Below are positions 60,607 through 64,000 of a DNA stretch of 64,000 nt, in pieces (the stretch's first letter is position 1; each line of letters opens with the position of its first letter). The DNA comes from Polytrichum commune (taxonomy: Eukaryota > Streptophyta > Polytrichopsida > Polytrichales > Polytrichaceae): contig OX485803.1 of NCBI GenBank assembly GCA_950295325.1, forward strand, positions 46,393,554-46,457,553. The letters run 5' to 3'. The notes below the pieces were generated by a model that saw nothing but the letters and a program-made list of their open reading frames with translations, was not told the origin of the DNA and did no database searches. The position numbers and the translations under genes were made by a program.

Positions 60607-60709
60607 AAGAGGTGGTTGTTTAGCATTTTAGTTTGCTATTTTATTTTGCTAATTGATGTTGACGCCGACACTCGATCTGTTGTGTTTAACGATCTTAGTT
60701 TACACGACA
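60603..60709 (+). repeat. 107-bp direct repeat flanking the 3' LTR fragment, right copy
   Basis: This is the second copy of 59973-60079. It continues into sequence (ATTGGGTTTC...) that may be the original continuation of the element's 3' region. Confidence 0.85.
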
Positions 60710-63700
60710 ATTGGGTTTCTTGTAATAGGATCGGGATTTAATCCCAGTGTATTGAGCATTCAAAAAGCCGGGGTGCTTGACAAGGCCCACAAGCCCGTAA
60801 GCATTTTTAATGCTTGTTACATTGGTTCTTTTGAATAAAGTGTATAAGGGACAGTTTATTGTGAATCAGTGGTATTGGGCTCCAAGGTTGAATTGGAATC
60901 AGGTAATTGTATGTGAGTCTTTGCCTTTCACCCGGACTACGATGCATAAGGGTGGAGGGTTAGGGCTCACACCTGGGTAGAATTATCATAACATCAATAT
61001 GGCATTAGGATTGTATTGATCAAAGTAAATAGTCATGTATATGAAGATTCTTTCATCTTATGATACCAACCAAGTATCAAGTAATTGATTGTTATTACAC
61101 TTTTGATGCCAATTGAACCGGCTCTTTGATGTTGGATATTGATTGTATTGTGTATTGATACAATGCATTCTCCTATATAATAGTCTAACATTGATCCAAA
61201 ACACTTTTCGATGAACGTTATTGTTTTTGGACTGCATATTGTACCCAATCTTGAAGATTGGTTTTTCAAACTAGGAGGAGTTTTTTCTTGAATTGGGATG
61301 AACAAGCTTTGGCGAGAAAGTGTTGCCACAATGTTGCATATTGGCACCACTTCAATTTTGAAGACTTCAAAATCCCAGACCTCTTTGGGTCCTAAATTTT
61401 GCTCTTAACCAACAAGATTATTCAATTTTGGAGTTTTGGACCTTGTCAATTTTATATTTTGGAAAAATTGTTATGCCTACCTCAAAGAGCTAGTCAAAAT
61501 GAATGCTCCTAAAAATCACGATAACATTGTCTAATGTGGTCATGGAGGACTCCAAATTTGTTCACAAAGAACAACATGGACCTTGGCCTAGGGGTAAACC
61601 CAACTCGGACCACAACATAGTTCTCGATCTTAGTGTAAACCACCCTCCAAGAAGACTATCGACTTCTTCTTCATAAAATATGAGAAGACATGGAAGGTAT
61701 CAACATATTGAGGACAGCTAGAAGCCAAAAAAAGTCAAGACCATCCCCAATATGAGAAGATATCAAAATTTACTAAGTTTATAACCAAATTTCTTAAAGG
61801 GAGGTCATTCAAATTTCCACTCGATTGATTCACATGTATGTTCACAAAGAACATCAAGTATGAAGCCTCGTGCTTTTATGCCATTCTATTGCAGTTGGTA
61901 AAACAAAAATCGTGGATTTGATTTTTCTTCTAACTAAGTTAGTTTACAGTGCACATTTCCGTGTGGAGGGGGTTCCAAAATTTTGTTAGCTTTGTAGTGG
62001 TTTTTGATGGCCCATGGAAGTGTGTTTAAAGACACGCTTTCATGTATTGGTTGTCTATGGAAAGAAAACTAGCCTTCACCAATGTTGACAAGCATTGGAG
62101 GAATTCTTAACATGTTTTGGGGTGAACAATTCCATGTGGAGCAAGTGAGTCAACAAATACGAGAGTAGGTGTAATAATTTAAAAGTTAGAAACTACCCAT
62201 CATCCACCTTATCCATTTTGAATGTTGCATGAATTGAGTGGATTGATCATCTTTTATATTTTGGTTTCTAGAAAGAAAAAAGCATGTTAAACACAAAAAA
62301 AACATCTCATCAAAGGGTTAAACATCGATCATAAAAATCAATCAATGTAAAAATATGGCAACATCAATTCCATGCCAACATGATTTTTCCAATCAAGTTT
62401 TTATGTTCAAATTAAGTTGACTTCCAATTTTGAAACTAAGAGTGAGTCCATTGCACTTCTCCAAATTTTAACCTCTTCTTCAGGTAATTATGTTGGCCCA
62501 TCGATCTTTTTTCTTTGAGCAAAATCTAAACACACTTTGGTGTGCAATGCTTTTTCTTTCTTTCTTTTATCCCTTGGAGATAAAGGCATGATAAATAAAC
62601 GAATGTGTGGCTAGTGGGACATGCCATTGGTGTCATGATTGGCTCTTGCGAGTGAGTGGGGGTAGGTTGGGCACACATAGAGGGGCCCACATGCATCATT
62701 ATAGTGCTACTATGTGGACATGCAAGGCAATTACATGACACAATACCAACTAAAAGCAAAGCCTATGCTACACATGAGAATGCAATGGTGCAAATATACG
62801 TCCAAGGGCCCCATGAAATCACATAAGTTGGCTATAAGCAAATTTATTAAGACCATTTTGTGGCATTGTGAAAAAATCATACATATGTTGGAGATTCTTA
62901 CAAATCACCTGAGTGGAAGTTGTTGTTGGTGCAACACTACTGAATTCAAATGTTGAAACTACAAGTCCATCAATTGAATGCCTGTCAAACTCCACAAATA
63001 AATTGTGCAAAACAAACACAATAAACCCACTCCACTACTATAGTAAAGTAACATTGATTGAAACATTGTGGAAAAATCATGAAACAAACGTCATTGTTCC
63101 CACTCCAACTCAAACCTACAAAACAAACACAAAACCACCTTTTGATGCCCAAACCAACAAGTATGTAAAAGGTCAAAAAAACCTAAAAATCAAATAAAAC
63201 ACATGCATATGCATAATTTAATGTCACAAATTAGTAGATGGCTCATTTGTGCCATACATTGTGCACAACATGCAACTTGATCTCTCCAATAACTCCAAAA
63301 ACTAGCCAATACATCATCTTCCTCAACCAAATATAAGGGCAACAATGGAGAGGACTAGCGTGAGAGCACACATAGACACAAGGCAACCAACACATAGGTA
63401 CATATTGTCTTTTTAAAAGAAATAATTTGTACACATGTTAGCTTACTCTTCCCTTGTACTATTTCTACACTTTTCCCATTTCTCACACATTTGATATCTT
63501 CCTTTTCTAGAGCACAATGCACACTACAAAATGGTTTTTTGGTTGCTTCCAAAAAAAAGGATGTTGGAGGAGATTTTTGGAATGTTTTACTAGGATGATG
63601 GAGCATATTTGAGTTAGGAGTCCATAAACCACATCATAAAGTGCCTTTATATTGCACTTTATGACACTTTCAATCAAAGATGGCAACTTGATAAGGAAAG

Positions 63701-64000
63701 GTCTTCCCGAGTAGAAATCTTTGTGCAGATATGTGGACAACAAGGTGGAAGTGGGAGGATAGTTTATTATGAAGCTTGTTATTGAGGAAAAACAAGGAAC
63801 TGTATGTATGCTTGTCTTTGATGCTTCCCAATACTTGCATAGGTGCATGTTTCGCCACCTTGAAGTACTTGGAAAGCTTGACAACAATGAATGCATTGTG
63901 AAATAGTTTTATCCAAAACATGGACACATGCTCTCCGTTGTCAACAATGCCATTGCCCCCTCTCCCCACCCCCATGCATGTTCACAAACATTGTGTTGTT
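60710..64000. other. Right flank, repeat-derived, no gene recognised
   Basis: 60710-60980 may be residual retroelement 3' sequence. It has an AATAAAG signal near 60833 and an ACCCGGACTACGATGCATAAGGG block similar to one at 7.75 kb. The rest to 64 kb is AT-rich, with only short ORFs lacking recognisable domains on both strands. Confidence 0.4.

Larger units (their letters stand above)
50534..60709 (+). mobile_element. Ty3/Gypsy retrotransposon encoding a cytosine methyltransferase and a PHD-tailed integrase
   Basis: The order LTR, Gag, protease, DNA methyltransferase, RT, RNase H, integrase, PHD finger, LTR fragment is read on the plus strand. RT-RNase H before integrase places it in Ty3/Gypsy. 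The LTR sequence at 50534-51060 recurs at 60082-60606 with few differences, so the insertion is fairly young. The LTR start TGTCACGTGAGG is the same in both. The 3' end is rearranged (see the 107-bp repeats). The full 5' LTR length and the primer-binding site between 51060 and 52420 were not resolved. An Oligo-T, TTAATTAAG-repeat and GC-rich patch (51540-51680) lie in that leader. Confidence 0.92.

Overview
The window looks like nuclear DNA of a land plant or close streptophyte. It carries spliced plant-type genes (GT-AG introns, organelle-targeted RNase II and GNAT proteins) in a background rich in transposable elements. Intron style, large AT-rich spacers, pure G/C homopolymer runs and the type of retroelements suggest a non-flowering lineage (bryophyte, lycophyte, fern or charophyte), but the species cannot be fixed from sequence alone.

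Layout. 0-3.6 kb: a partial unknown ORF entering from the left edge (+), then a coiled-coil/RING-like gene (-) broken only by in-frame stops. 3.9-4.3 kb: a C-homopolymer-rich tract. 4.4-6.0 kb: a LINE ORF1 remnant (DUF4283-like plus CCHC knuckle, -). 6.2-10.4 kb: low-complexity DNA and a 46-bp minisatellite. 10.46-16.26 kb: a decayed Ty1/Copia element (-) with both LTRs. 17.0-22.8 kb: the complete nine-exon alpha-COP gene (-), 1,215 residues by my exon chain. 25.97-33.5 kb: a complete 14-exon chloroplast/mitochondrial RNase II (RNR1-type) gene (-), 778 residues. 35.1-41.1 kb: two LINE-like elements in opposite orientation, apparently nested. 42.17-44.07 kb: a plastid GNAT acetyltransferase gene of the NSI/SNAT family (-). 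45.1-47.6 kb: a segmental duplicate of RNR1 exons 1-3 directly upstream of GNAT, followed by an in-phase novel exon. 50.53-60.7 kb: a Ty3/Gypsy element (+). 60.7-64 kb: no gene recognised.

The most interesting content is two retroelements that each carry a methyltransferase-like domain. The Gypsy element fuses a C5-cytosine DNA methyltransferase (motifs I, IV, VI, VIII, IX/X in order) behind Gag and protease, and its integrase ends in a PHD finger. The LINE-like element carries, between a presumed reverse-transcriptase thumb and RNase H, a region resembling the PCIF1-type adenosine methyltransferase fold with an altered catalytic motif. The Gypsy element also shows a UAG followed by CAATCA, matching the CARYYA stop-readthrough context, just before Pol.

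The host genes are housekeeping: COPI coat assembly, organellar RNA maturation, and plastid protein/serotonin acetylation. Both RNR1 copies keep the same telo-box element upstream of the start. The RNR1 5' end, with promoter and transit peptide, has been duplicated next to GNAT, a plausible new-gene or promoter-capture event. No tRNA, rRNA or CRISPR was seen.
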